Assembly (NCBI GenBank): GCA_951799445.1 | Contig: OX637295.1 | Span: forward strand, 20,522,001 to 20,586,000 | Direction of reading: 5' to 3' | Source of the DNA: Pseudisothecium myosuroides | Lineage: Eukaryota; Streptophyta; Bryopsida; Hypnales; Lembophyllaceae | Length of the DNA: 64,000 bases | In this document: piece by piece, positions 32,789 through 44,342 of the stretch | How the letters are laid out: every line of letters begins with the position of its first letter | How positions within the stretch are numbered: position 1 is the first letter of the stretch | Notes under the pieces: model-generated | The model's input: the letters and a program-made list of their open reading frames with translations, nothing else | Database searches by the model: none | What the model was told of the DNA's origin: nothing | Made by a program: the position numbers and the translations under genes

Positions 32789-33738
32789 TTCTATTGCCAT
32801 TGTAAAAATTCAAAAAAAAAATTGGAATAAATTTGATGCTTGCTATTCTAGGTCATTTAGAATATTTCATGAAAATAAATTTGATTGCCATTGTGTCTCA
32901 TTCAAAAAATATCTAAAGATAGATTTGATGCATTATCATTGTAGCCTATTCATAATGCCTTAGGAATAGGTTTGATGCATTTTCAATATTTTTCTTATGT
33001 CCATTATATATTTTTTTAAACACATTTTCACTTCACCAAATATGAATGGAACAGACATTGAAATGACAAGTTTGAGGGGGGAAAAGATGTCATACATAGA
33101 TATTAAAGCCATTTTGAATTAGTCTAATGGAAAACAACATTCGAAATGCCTTGAAACACACACCCATGTCGGTTTGATGCATATTTGACAACATATAAAT
33201 GCAATTTGGGCATCAAATTTAAATATTTGGATATCAAATTGAATATTTTGGTATTTAAACATTTTGGATTACAAATGCATCACACTCTTTTCTAACAAAT
33301 AAATTTTGAGTTGGGATTTAATGTCCTTCCAAATTCAATATCCAAATTGCATTATTAGACAATTTCAAAAATAAATTGGGCCATTATTGAAGTTATAAAC
33401 GTTGAAAAGTGATATTCTACACAATTTCGCCATCTAGGTTATGAAGAATATAATGTGTTGAAACTGAAGTTTTTTATTGATAGAAAAATAAGTTGACAAC
33501 ACATTTCCAACCACTTAAGCAATTACGCCTCTCGATTCTTCAATACATCATCATAGTCATAATCATAGTGAAATTATGAATTTTTAGTTGAAGATTTTGT
33601 TCCACCTATAATGGTCGTAAAGGTCTTTCTATTTCTAACTAAGGTAGAAACATTCAAAAGTGTCCCTGTTTCCATTCTTGTAGCCTAAATTAACACTAAA
33701 TGTGTCCCTAGACTTTCATCAATATGTCCTACAAATGT
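32789..33738. repeat. segment N1, also present at 45905-46560
   Basis: Diverged copy of the DNA upstream of RING copy 6, with many degenerate GGTTTGATGCAT-like words. The part from 33425 (TTATGAAGAATATAATGTG) reappears at about 48567. Non-coding. Confidence 0.55.
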
Positions 33739-34677
33739 TTAACCCCTAAAGGCCCAAGGCTTTTTTTCTGCCAAAAAACACTCAAAACTGCCATTTCTAT
33801 AGCAAGGAGTAAAAAAAAATGAAAAATGTTTATTTTTCACATCTAACCATAGGATCTTACACCTAACTAGTACGAGAATGTGTGGAAAAAATTTCAGAAT
33901 TTTTGACCGCTCAGATTTGCAAGATATCTGCATTTAAAGTGGAAAAAACAAGTATTTCAGCACATTGCGGGACTAGATTTTTCGACTTTAAACATTTTTC
34001 ACTTAAACTTTTTGCACTACAAAGTTTTGTGCTTCAAATCTTTATAGTGGAGAATTGAGTTGAGAGTCTAGGGAAAAAAAAAATATTCAAAAAAACTTAA
34101 TTATCATTCCTAAAAAATTTATTAAGTAGAAGTAGGTACAAGATAGAAGGAAAGTCTAAAACGTTAATATATTTTAGATGGAATTAAAATACACTAATCC
34201 CAATGGTGAGATTGTTCTAGCAAGTAAACTAAACCATGAGAATTTTATTTTTTTTAAATTGCAAAAATAGCATTTAGAAATGAATCCTACAAGTTATTTT
34301 TTTCAAGAAGATGCTCTAACTACCCAAAAAACAAGAATGTCCATAACTTTTTCGTAACAAATCCAAATGAAATGAATCAAAGCTTTCCAAATAGACAAAA
34401 ATATAATCTACAAGAAAAAAATATTTAAAAAAAAATCAAATTTTTGCCAAATTTTTCTTGCTGCCCGGGCTGCCCAATTACAAAAAAAAATAACATATTT
34501 GGCCATAACTTTTGACTCCTATTTCCAAATGTCCTGAAATTTAGTGCATATAAAAGATATTCCTTGCGCCCACCTTCTATTAAAATTTCAACTTAAAATA
34601 TGGAAATCTCTAATCACATGGACCTGCCCAAAATTTCTATATGACCAAAAAATGCATGCTGGTCCTTTAGGGGTTAA
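33739..34677 (-). mobile_element. TTAA MITE, family A (A6)
   Basis: TTAACCCCTAAAGGCCC to GGTCCTTTAGGGGTTAA, 939 bp. The right TTAA (34674-34677) is shared with the next element, C1. Its right end (TGACCAAAAAATGCATG) matches the left end of A10 inverted, marking an A subtype. Confidence 0.85.
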
Positions 34678-35322
34678 ACCCTAAATGCCCAAGGTCTGTT
34701 TGGAGCTCCTTGAAATTTGCTTTAAATTGAACAAAAATTCAACATTTTCATAAGTTGTACCAATTTCTTTTGAATTGTAACCGTACAAATTCAAACTAGA
34801 CATGTTAGAAATCACATAGGGAAAGAAAACATAACAATATCACTTATAAATTGAAAGATTATAATGTTTGATCATGAGGGTGTTAAAACTATGAAAAAAT
34901 TTCAATTCTCTTTTTGCATGTCAACTCTAAAAAAAAATTGGCCACTAAAAAATATGAGGTTATAGGGCCTAGCATGCACAACCCCAATCAATTTACGGTT
35001 TTTCAAAATCCGCTATTCTACAATTTTTTAAATAAATTTCTAAGCTAATTTTTTCTCCAAGATCTAGTGTATTTGAGGCTCATTTCCAAGAGCCCTCAAC
35101 ACTACGGGAAGTCAAGATAGCAACGGGTATCCTTGCACAAAATCTTAAATAGAAAAATCATAATCCTTCATTTTTATGATCGGCTTTTTGATCCTAAAAT
35201 TAGACTTCAAAAAGAGTTCTCCAAAAAAATAAACTACTAAAAATAGCAATTTGGTTGGATTTTACTTAACTTCAAAGTTTTTGAAACACCAAAATTTGGT
35301 GCCTCGGGCAGTTAGGGGTTAA
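34674..35322. mobile_element. TTAA MITE, family C (C1)
   Basis: TTAAACCCTAAATGCCC to GGGCAGTTAGGGGTTAA, 649 bp, with an interior distinct from family A. Subterminal CACCAAAATTTGGTG palindrome near 35287. A fragment of the same family starts at 36451. Confidence 0.75.
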
Positions 35323-35371
35323 CTCTCATATGTTGACACATTTGAAAGACACATACTTAACTTTGATTTGC

Positions 35372-35800
35372 TAAGGTAACTATTGATTTTTGCAAATTTC
35401 AATTTAGGGTCCACCTATGTGACAATTTCAGTGGTCTAGGGAACTGGCACTTTGAAAAATTATAGAAATTACATACCACATCCAAAAAATCTAATTTTGA
35501 ATTTTGAATATTCATGATTTTCACTTGCCAATACTACAAAAATATTATTTTTAGGAGAACAAAGGTGCCTCTAACTATGTTGAATTGCTTAATATTGACG
35601 ATTTTGGATGTTTCCACCGTAAAGGCTAGTTGCAAAATCAACCACACAGCTGGTTGCAATATTGAAAGTCTTGCAACCAATCAAAATGTGTCACCGGGAA
35701 CTGTCCTATAATTGATCACTACTCATTTCTATCTGGACAGAAAGAGAACAACTTATATAACCAAAATGGAAGGTGATAAAAAAATGGGTCAACTACCTTA
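35372..35800. mobile_element. MITE, AGGTA family J (J1)
   Basis: TAAGGTAACTATTGATTTTT at the left and, inverted, GGGTCAACTACCTTA at the right, 429 bp. The right flank TGTCTATGTG follows a lone TA at about 48660, an empty site. A diverged fragment lies at 58650-58880. Confidence 0.8.
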
Positions 35801-35912
35801 TGTCTATGTGTTGGAGTTATTAGTTGAATAAATGGCAAGAGACTCTTATTCAAACAATTTTGAAAGCTCATATTCCTCTCTTTTTCTTTTTAACTAAAAT
35901 TTTCTTGCAAAA

Positions 35913-36382
35913 AGGTAACTACACCTAAAATCGCACAAATAAGCTCTATGGCATGTCCAATATGCTTTAACAAACGAACAACAATTTTTGTATATTGGTG
36001 AAGGACTATAAATTAAAAATGCAAGTGGTTCCATAATTTTTGGACACATTGTGAATTAGTTACAAATTTTCAAAGATGCAAAGTGAAGGGTGCCAAAAAA
36101 AGTCATGTAGGTGATGCCAAAATTCATTTGATGCACACGAAGAAATGACCCTAGTTGCATCATAACATGTCACAGAGAAGAAGTTAAAACAATAGAATAC
36201 CCAAAATCAACCACTTGTAAGGTTGCCACCTCCACAATACTATAAATAGAATTTTACACTACTCAAAATGGTCCCCAACTACACCTTACACTTGTCTTTG
36301 TAATGTGCACCATTTTGAGTATCCTCTTCATTCATTTTCCATTCAAAAATAGGAGTGATCTATTTTAGGTAGTTAATAACAA
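35913..36382. mobile_element. MITE, AGGTA family F (F2)
   Basis: Starts AAGGTAACTACACCTAAAAT. It is the reverse complement of F1 (36661-37115) over most of its length, with a decayed right end (ATTTTAGGTAGTTAATA). The uninterrupted flank is seen near 48770. Confidence 0.7.
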
Positions 36383-36450
36383 GTTTGTAATGAAATAAAG
36401 ACTTATAAGTAAGGTTTCCATTTGTTTTAAAAAAAAGACTTACAAGTAAC

Positions 36451-36560
36451 TTAATCCCTAAACGCTCGAGGCACCAAATTTTGGTGTTGACAATATTTTG
36501 CTGCCGATCGTGAGAGATTTGCTCCAAAGGGCATTTAAGCTTATTCCATTGGAAGCAACT
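36451..36560. mobile_element. family C terminal fragment
   Basis: TTAATCCCTAAACGCTCGAG followed by CACCAAATTTTGGTG, the inverse of C1's right end. No partner terminus was found, so it is truncated. Confidence 0.55.
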
Positions 36561-36660
36561 CCATTAATAGTCATTTGGCCCGGAAGATTCTTAATTCTCT
36601 GGCTCTGTCATGACACTAGTCTGCCTCTAAATAAACTTCTGCAAGATAGAGTGAAGTATG

Positions 36661-37115
36661 TAAGGTAACTACACCTAAAATGGACCGCTCCTGAATGCCG
36701 ACCCCTATTTTTGAACTAAAAATGAATGGGGAGGAAACCGAAAATGGTGCACAGTAAAGGACAAGTGTAAGAGTCCATTTCGACTAGTGTGCAACTCTAT
36801 TAATAGAATTGTAGAGGTGGCAACCTCCCAAGTGGTCCATTTTGAATACACTTTTGGTTCGTTTAACTTCTTGTTTTTGACATTTCTTCATGTGCATCAA
36901 ATTGATTTTGGCATCACCTAGGTGACAGTTTTAACACCCTACACCTTGTATCTTTGAAAATTTGTAACTAATTCACAATGCATCCAAAAATTATGAAATC
37001 ACTTGCATTTTCATTCATAGTCCTTTACGTATATACAAAAATTGTTGTTCATTTTGTAGAGCATACGGATCATGCCACAGAGCTTAACTGTGCGATTTTA
37101 GGTGTAGTTACCTTA
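36661..37115. mobile_element. MITE, AGGTA family F (F1)
   Basis: TAAGGTAACTACACCTAAAA at the left and its exact inverse at the right, 455 bp. Same terminal word occurs near 390, 7830 and 27510 in the array flanks. Confidence 0.85.
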
Positions 37116-37867
37116 TGACATGACAATAAATACCTTGTTGGTACAACCTCTAAATCTTTATAAATGTATTAAGTTATATATATTCATTTGGAGCTTCGGT
37201 GATGAACCACTTGAAATTGAATGGAACTCAGGTACCAAATTTGCAAAGTTTTCTTCTATAGAAGCACCAGTAACCGATCATTTAAGCAATTTTGGAGCAA
37301 ATCGAACGCAGTATGAGGTGGTGGAAATTTTTCCCATGGTGGAAGATAAGAAATATGTGGATTGCAAAATTTTCAGAATTTTATTCCCAAAATTGAAAAT
37401 ACTGTGAATTTTGGGAGCCAAAAAATACTTTTCACCAATAGCCAATGTCTAGAGTCTTTCAATTTTGTTGATAGCCAAACTATTTTCAATTCGGGGGCAA
37501 GTTTCTTGCATTCACCCGTTTTTGGTACAACTCTCTCTCTCTCTCTCTCTATTTTTTACTTTGAAAATTCATAACATATTCAAACCATCTCCAATTATGC
37601 ATGCTAAAGTGCATTGGAATCCTCTACCCTCAACCCTAAAAATCCTAAACTGCCAAATTATATTCAATAAATTTAATTTATATTTAATAATAATAACTAT
37701 GATCCATACAATTATAATTAGGGGAAATGCTAACTCTGCCCATGACAAGGAAAATGGGAGCCAGTCCATTACAAGAAAAATTATACTAATGGGGTGCATG
37801 ATTCCAGTTCTAAAATGTGCACCACTAGAATAATTTTGCCTTAGATGTGCACGCCCCAATGTTGTAT
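37116..37867. other. fragments, no gene
   Basis: 37259-37490 is an inverted, truncated family E element (starts GAAGCACCAGTAACCGATC). A (CT)n run lies at about 37530-37551. TTTCTTGCATTCACCC near 37503 resembles a family K terminus. The open frames here are short and unconvincing. Confidence 0.5.
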
Positions 37868-38011
37868 TAAGGTAGAAGCACCAATATCCAACCACGCCTA
37901 GTATCCAACCTCTAGGGTGCGCTATTTCCAACCAAGATTGGAACTTAAATTTGGAATGCTTTTACTTTATCCTTTTCAAAGTAGGGACTAATAAGGTCAT
38001 GACACATTTGT
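37868..38011. mobile_element. family E fragment (E2)
   Basis: TAAGGTAGAAGCACCAATAT followed by about 140 bp of family E, then interrupted by the palindrome K3. Confidence 0.65.
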
Positions 38012-39070
38012 TGCGTTCCGTTACACCTTAGTTTTTGATTTTTGTTTTAGCTATAACTTTTGTGTTTTAGGTCCAAATGACTCAAAATTTATAGGGAATC
38101 TACTTATAACTATTATATACTATACCTGATTTTTGAGGATTCTTAAAAAATAATTTACTATTTTTAAACAACCCCAAAATTTCTCACAATGGCTGATTTA
38201 GGGGTTTTTAGCACTAATTGGAATCCAAAAAAACTAATTTTGAGCTGAAATTTGGAGAGGATGGTCTCTTAGTAGACTAATAGCTATTGTCCAAAGGAAT
38301 TTTAAAAATACTTTTTTTTATGTGGTGTAGAGGTCCACAAAGAGAGCTTCTTTCTACATTTTTTTTCAAAGATATAAAACAATATTTTGGTGATTTTTTT
38401 GGTCAAATCTCATCAACAAAAAGTCTTCTCAAATACTCAAGTTTTATATATTTAAAAAAAAATATATCCTATTTTTTACAAATTAAAATGTTAGAAGTGG
38501 TATTTTCTTCACCGGAATTCTATGTGAATTCTATGTCCAAAAGTCCGGTGAAGAAAATACCACTTCTAACATTTTAATTTGTAAAAAATAGGATTTTTTT
38601 TTAAAAATATATAAAACTTGATTATTTGAGAAGACTTTTTGTTGATGAGATTTGACCAAAAAAATCACCAAAATATTGTTTTATATCTTTGAAAAAAAAT
38701 GTAGAAAGAAGCTCTCTTTGTGGACCTCTACACCACATAAAAAAAAGTATTTTTAAAATTCCTTTGGACAGTAGCTATTAGTCTACTAAGAGACCATCCT
38801 CTCCAAATTTCAGCTCAAAATTAGTTTTTTTGGATTCCAATTAGTGCTAAAAACCCCTAAATCAGCCATTGTGAGAAATTTTTGGGGTTGTTTAAAAATA
38901 GTAAATTATTTTTTAAGAATCCTCAAAAATCAGGTATAGTATATAATAGTTATAAGTAGCTTCCCTATAAATTTTGAGTCATTTGGACCTAAAACACAAA
39001 AGTTATAGCCAAAACAAAAATAAAGTACTAAGGTGTGACATATCGCATTAAGTGTTTCTTGCAATCACCC
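38012..39070. mobile_element. 1-kb near-perfect palindrome, family K (K3)
   Basis: The left arm from 38012 and the right arm to 39047 are inverse copies with very few mismatches. They are centred near 38530 on a short loop between CTTCACCGGA and TCCGGTGAAG. The right side extends to the family terminus TTTCTTGCAATCACCC, which is missing at the left. K1 is one arm of the same element and K2 is a related one. No frame spans an arm. Confidence 0.85.
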
Positions 39071-40199
39071 AAACCAACATTAGATTCTCATAGATTTTCA
39101 TATTTTGATTATATGCATGTTGTTGTAGTCAATATCTAGGTTTTGTGATGCTTTTTAATTCAAATGCTAGTACTGTTGCACCTGGAAAATTGTTGATTAT
39201 GGGAGTACATACTTTAGTGTTGTTGATTATGGAAATACATACTTTAGTGTTCTATTGGATTGTTGAACACTTATAAATAAGGTCTTTTTTTTCCTGCAAA
39301 ATACACCTATAGCACAGACCACTCATCTTCCTCAATTTTGGAGAAAGTGGCACACTCTCCCAAATCCTAAAAGATGAGTAGTCTTTGCCAAAAATAAGGT
39401 AGTCTGATCACCTCAAACCAAACAAATTTCTCTTCAAGACAAACATTATTGAGTGTCAAGAAATTTCTCATTTTTTTAATCACGTAAAGACAATTTTGCA
39501 ATATAGTTGGGAAAAATCCAAGAATGATATTTGATTATAATATGCAAAAGTTATAAGTTAGAGGTCAAGGTTGAATTGGACGATTATTTTTAAAATTGTG
39601 GCCTATTTTCAATGTTTACACCTTGAAGCGAGTGCAACAAGCATCTACATTTTCTCAAACACATGCTCGAAATTACGTGAGCGTACGTTATATCGTACAA
39701 AACACAACTGCTCATGAGGTCACAACCCACAACTCCATATATATTCCGTTTTGACTGCACAGATCTTTCCATGTGCAAGTCTTTGGAAGTGGGACATCTT
39801 CAAGCTCTACTACTATCGTAACTAAGGTGAAGTTCTCAGCATCCTGTTCAATCGTAGCTTCATTGTTCACAGCATTTGGATGCTTCAAACTATACTTGGC
39901 TAAACGTTTGTGTAAATCGACCTTGTGCACTCTAAAGTTGCAACAAAATGTGCAGTACGAGGTTACAGCTGAATCTGGAGTTAGCTTAGTCGTAGAAAAT
40001 GTAATACAGTGAACCATAAAGTTGCCATATATGCCTGCAAGGAACAAAGGATGTTTGGATTTTGTAAACCATGCTCTAAAATTTTGTTTTCTATAAGATC
40101 CTATTTCTAAAATATTGAGATTTGTTTCACCCTACCAAGAATTTGCCATTGAAAATTTGAAGAAGACATGTTGTGTCCTCTTAGTCCTTGAGGGGTTAA
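39071..40199. repeat. segment M1
   Basis: Tandem to M2 (about 40270-42775) and related to M3 (48780-49837). It carries the short coding-like segment at 39712-40034. The remainder is AT-rich and shows no gene. Confidence 0.6.
39712..40034 (-). pseudogene. possible terminal exon of an unknown gene (M1 copy)
   Basis: On the minus strand, a T-rich stretch ending TTCCTTGCAG precedes GCATATATGG, a good 3' splice site. The following frame runs about 107 codons (IYGNFMVHC..., SYCTFCCNFRVHKVDLHKRL, ...VELEDVPLPKTC) to a stop. The M2 copy keeps the first half and then frameshifts. M3 keeps only the beginning. The CxxC and spaced His residues could suggest zinc binding, but they do not fit a classical zinc finger. 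No upstream exon was found. I call it a gene fragment of unknown kind. Confidence 0.35.
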
Positions 40200-40700
40200 C
40201 ATGCATAATTGGACATTGCATGAATATGTTATGAATTTTGAAAATTAAAAGAAAAGAAAAGAAAAGAGAATTGTACCCAAAACCAACATAAGATTCTTAT
40301 AGATTCTCATGTTTTGATTGTATACATGTTCTGTACTCAATATCTAGTTTCTTGTGACGCTTTTTAGTCCAAATGTTGGTGTCACATTTTGAACAGTGTT
40401 GACTATAGGAGGACACACATCAGTACTGAACTCAAGTATTGAACACGCATGAATAGGGTCTTTATTTTTGCAATACACCTATGGCAGCTCACCTTCCTTG
40501 ATTTTGGATAGAGAGGCACTCCCTCCCAAATCCCAAAAGATGAGTGGTCCATGCCATAGGTAAAGTAATCCAATCACCTCAAACCAAACAAATTTTTCTT
40601 CAAGGCAATCATTATTGAATGTCAAGAAATCTCTCATTTTTTTAATCATGTAAAGACAATTTTGCAATATAACTGTGGGAAATCCAAGTCAAAATGATAT

Positions 40701-41624
40701 TTAACCCCTAAAGGACCAAGCCATTTTCTGGCTCCAAAACCACTGAAAATTGCCATTTCTGCTGCGATCACTCCCTAAACCAAAAAAAACTTTTTTTTTT
40801 ACAATCTAACCATAGGATCTTGAACTTCACTTGTCTCAGATTATGTGGTAAAATTTTCAAGACATTTGACCGTTCCGATTGGAAGATATTAGCATTCAAA
40901 GTTGGAAAAAAAAGTTTTTTTGAACTGTTTCCTGCAATTTCAGATGACTTTGACGGCCATTTGTGGATTTTTTTTGCACTACACAACAAAAAGTTGTAAT
41001 TTTTTATGTTGTACATGTGAGTTGAGAGTTGGGGAAAACAATTTCAGAATGTCAAACCTTGATTTTCACATATAAAAAATTTGGTAAATAGAAAATTGAA
41101 CGAAACACTAAATTGTTAATAGCTCTTAGGTGGAATTAAAACAACATAATCCCAATGGTGGGATTGTTCTTGAAAACAAACTTGACCTTGTCAAAAAAAA
41201 AAAATTTGAAAAAAATTGAAAATTGCATTCAAAAATGAATTCTATAAGTTAGTTTTTTTGAAGATGCTTAAATTGCCCGAAAAACAAGATTGTCCATAAC
41301 TTTCTCATTATTAGTCCAAATAGAATGAATCAAAGCTTCAGATGTAGACAAAAACATGATCTTTGAGGGAAAAAAATAAAAAAAATAAAAAACTTTTTTT
41401 TGTGTTTTTTTTCTTTTCTGCCCGACGAACTGCTTTTTTGCTTTAGGATGGCATAACTTTTGCTCCCGGGCACCGATTGAAAAAAAAATTATATTTTTAG
41501 AGAGCTATTGAGATTCCCTATCTTCACAAAAAGTTTCAAAAAATCAGATCAAAATTTGAGGTCGCACGGGCCTGCCCAAAATCCCAAGTGTCCCCCGAGG
41601 GGACTTTGGTCCTTTAGGGGTTAA
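40701..41624 (-). mobile_element. TTAA MITE, family A (A7)
   Basis: TTAACCCCTAAAGGACC to GGTCCTTTAGGGGTTAA, 924 bp. M1 shows the empty site GATATTTGATTATAATATGC near 39528, with TTGA instead of TTAA. Confidence 0.88.
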
Positions 41625-42775
41625 CTATAATATGCAAAAGTCAAGGTTGAATTGGTAGATGTTTCTTAAAATTGTGGCCTATTTTCAATATTTACACCTT
41701 GAAGAGCGTGCAACAAGCATCTACATTTTCTCAAGCACATGCTCAGAATTACGTGATCATACCTTATATCGTACAAAACACAACCGCTCATGAGGTCACA
41801 ACTCACAAGTCCATATATATTTCCTTTGACTGCACGGATCTTTCCATGCGCAAGTCTTTGGAAGCAGAACATCTTCAAGCTCCACTAACTCTAAGGTGAG
41901 GTTCTCAGCATCCTGTTTCAATCGTAGCTTCATTGTTCACAGCATTTGGAGGCTTCAAACTATACTTGGCTAAACGTTTGTGTAAATCGACCTTGTGCAC
42001 TCTAAAGTTGCAACAAAATGTGCAGTACGAGGTTACAGCTGAATCTGGAGTTAGCTTAGTCGTAGAAAATGTACTACATTGAACCATATAGTCGCCATAT
42101 ATGCGTGCAAGGACCAAAGGATGTTTGGATTTTGTAAACCATGCTCTAAAATTTTGTTTCCTAACAAAGGTCTAAAATTTCGTTCCCTAACACAACCCTA
42201 ACAAGAACAATCTCATCTTGCTCTGAAATTGTAGATTGAATGAGTGTTATTATGCTAGAAATTATGCTAGTCAAGGTACCGTCCTGAGGGTATGGTTTGA
42301 ATTTGTAATGCCATGACATTCTTGGGCAGCTTCGAGTAACTTACATCACAATGAATGGCTGTGCTCTTGGCTTCGCTTGTGGTAGAGACACGTGAGATGG
42401 GTACCCCCCAAACCGCCACTTTTTGCTATTGTGCCTAGTTACTATTATTAGATTGGTTTGTGTTGTTTTGTAAAAGGAGGTTCCAACGCATCAAAGAATG
42501 CAACATTTGGATACCGTATGAAAAAATTATGAAGGGTCAAAAAAATTGGTAAAGGGTCTCAAATGGTTTCTTCCACATAAATACAAATTGATATTGGAGA
42601 TGTACATAGAGTGATGATGGCAATTTTAGGCAAAGTGCACTTTTGGGTGTATACACCTTAAAGATTTATCATTATCATTTGGGTTACTTGAGCTACAATG
42701 TAATAGTCGTCAACATATTAAAACATTTACATACCTATAATTGTCACTAATCACAAGTGAGCACATTTACTATTC
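41625..42775. repeat. segment M2, right part
   Basis: Continues M2 after A7. It contains the frameshifted copy of the M1 coding-like segment (41905-42104, minus): one extra T near 41921 moves the frame to an early stop. 42200-42775 is also found at 49000-49575. Confidence 0.6.
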
Positions 42776-43706
42776 TTAACCCCTAAAGGACCATTGTCCC
42801 CTCAGGGGACAAATGGGAATTCGGGCATGTACCTTTTCGGTGTTTTACTTTGCCTGATTTTTTGAAACTTTTTGTGAACGTGAAGAATTGAAAGAGGTAC
42901 GTGGCGGAAAAAAAAATTTGAAATTGGACCTTCGAGCGAGAAGTTATGCCATTTCTTGGAATGCGTAGGGACGGGGGGCAGCAATAAAAATTTGCAAAAT
43001 TTTTAATTTTTTTTTTAAATATTTTTTTTCTCATAGATTATATTTTTGTCTATCTGGAAATCTTTTATTCATTTCATTTGGATTTGTTATGAGGAAGTTA
43101 TGGACATTCTTGTTTTTCGGACAGTTAGAGCATCTTCTTGAAAAAAATAACTTGTAGGATTCATTTCGGAATGCAATTTTTGTAATTTTTCAATTTTTTT
43201 TTTTGTAATGGTTTAGTTTACTTGCTAGAACAATCTCACCATTGGGATTAGTGCATTTTAATTCCATCTAAAATATATGAATATTTTAGATTTTCCTTCG
43301 ATCTTGTATCTACTTCTACTTAACAATTTTTTTAAGAATGATAATTAAGATTTTTTTGAATTTTTTTTTTTTTCCTAGACTCTCAACTCAATTCTCCACT
43401 ATAAAGATTTAAAGCTCAAAACGTTGTAGTGCAAAAATTTTAAGTTAAAAATGTTTAAAGTCAAAAAATCTGGTCCCGCAATGTGCTGAAAAACTTGTTT
43501 TTTCCACTTTAAACGCAGATATCTTGCAATCTGTGCGGTCAAAAATTCTGAAATTTTTTCCACACATTCTTATACCAATTATGTGTAAGATCCTACGGTT
43601 AGATGTGAAAAAAAAACAATTTTAATTTTTTTTTACTTTTTGTTATAGAAATGGCAGTTTTGAGTGTTTTTTGGCAGAAAAAAGGCCTTGGTCCTTTAGG
43701 GGTTAA
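42776..43706 (+). mobile_element. TTAA MITE, family A (A8)
   Basis: TTAACCCCTAAAGGACC, hairpin GTCCCCTCAGGGGAC, right end GGTCCTTTAGGGGTTAA, 931 bp. M3 has the uninterrupted TTATTATTAAAATATAC near 49566. Confidence 0.88.
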
Positions 43707-44342
43707 AACATAAGTCATTTTTATATGATCTTATTGGAAATTGCAACAATGCTAGCATGTGAGCCTAGAAATATAAGCCAACGAGCCTTGAGCCCATTCT
43801 TTCTGCTGGAGCGAGCCTCAAGTATTATTGTGTTTTTTTAAAACAAAAGATAACATCATTATGTACAAAATGGAAATGGTTGTTGCCGTAATTGCCACTA
43901 GGGTGATCAAGCTGTAATTCACTAATTGGCATCACGCAAAGATTTATTGTTTGTTATCACTTCAATGACATTGCTAGCTTGTTGCAAGAGGCTTGACTGT
44001 AAAGAATTTGGATTGATAATGGGAAGTTTGTAGGCGCCACTTTGGAGATGTTCAACACCTCACATCTTCAAGCTTGGCTTTTCATCTCATTCACTTGAAA
44101 AGCATTCGACCTTCTCCATGTAGAAGACATGTTTACTCCTCAAATAAATAAAACTTTGACAAATACAGATGGAGATTTCTAGACCAAGTTTAGAAGAGTT
44201 GTATTGCATTTGGCAAGTAGGATATTTCTAACCACCTAATATAGTGAGTGTGGTTTACAACTTATCCTCATCAATGACATCTTATAGTTATTGCACAAAG
44301 CATCCATGTAGTTTTGGGGAGCCTTTGCACTATGCAAACTAG
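43707..44342. other. 3' flank of RING copy 6
   Basis: No gene. The last roughly 60 bp (from CTTATAGTTATTGCACAAAG, 44281) match the flank of copy 7 at 52883, so the duplication of copies 6 and 7 starts here. Confidence 0.5.
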
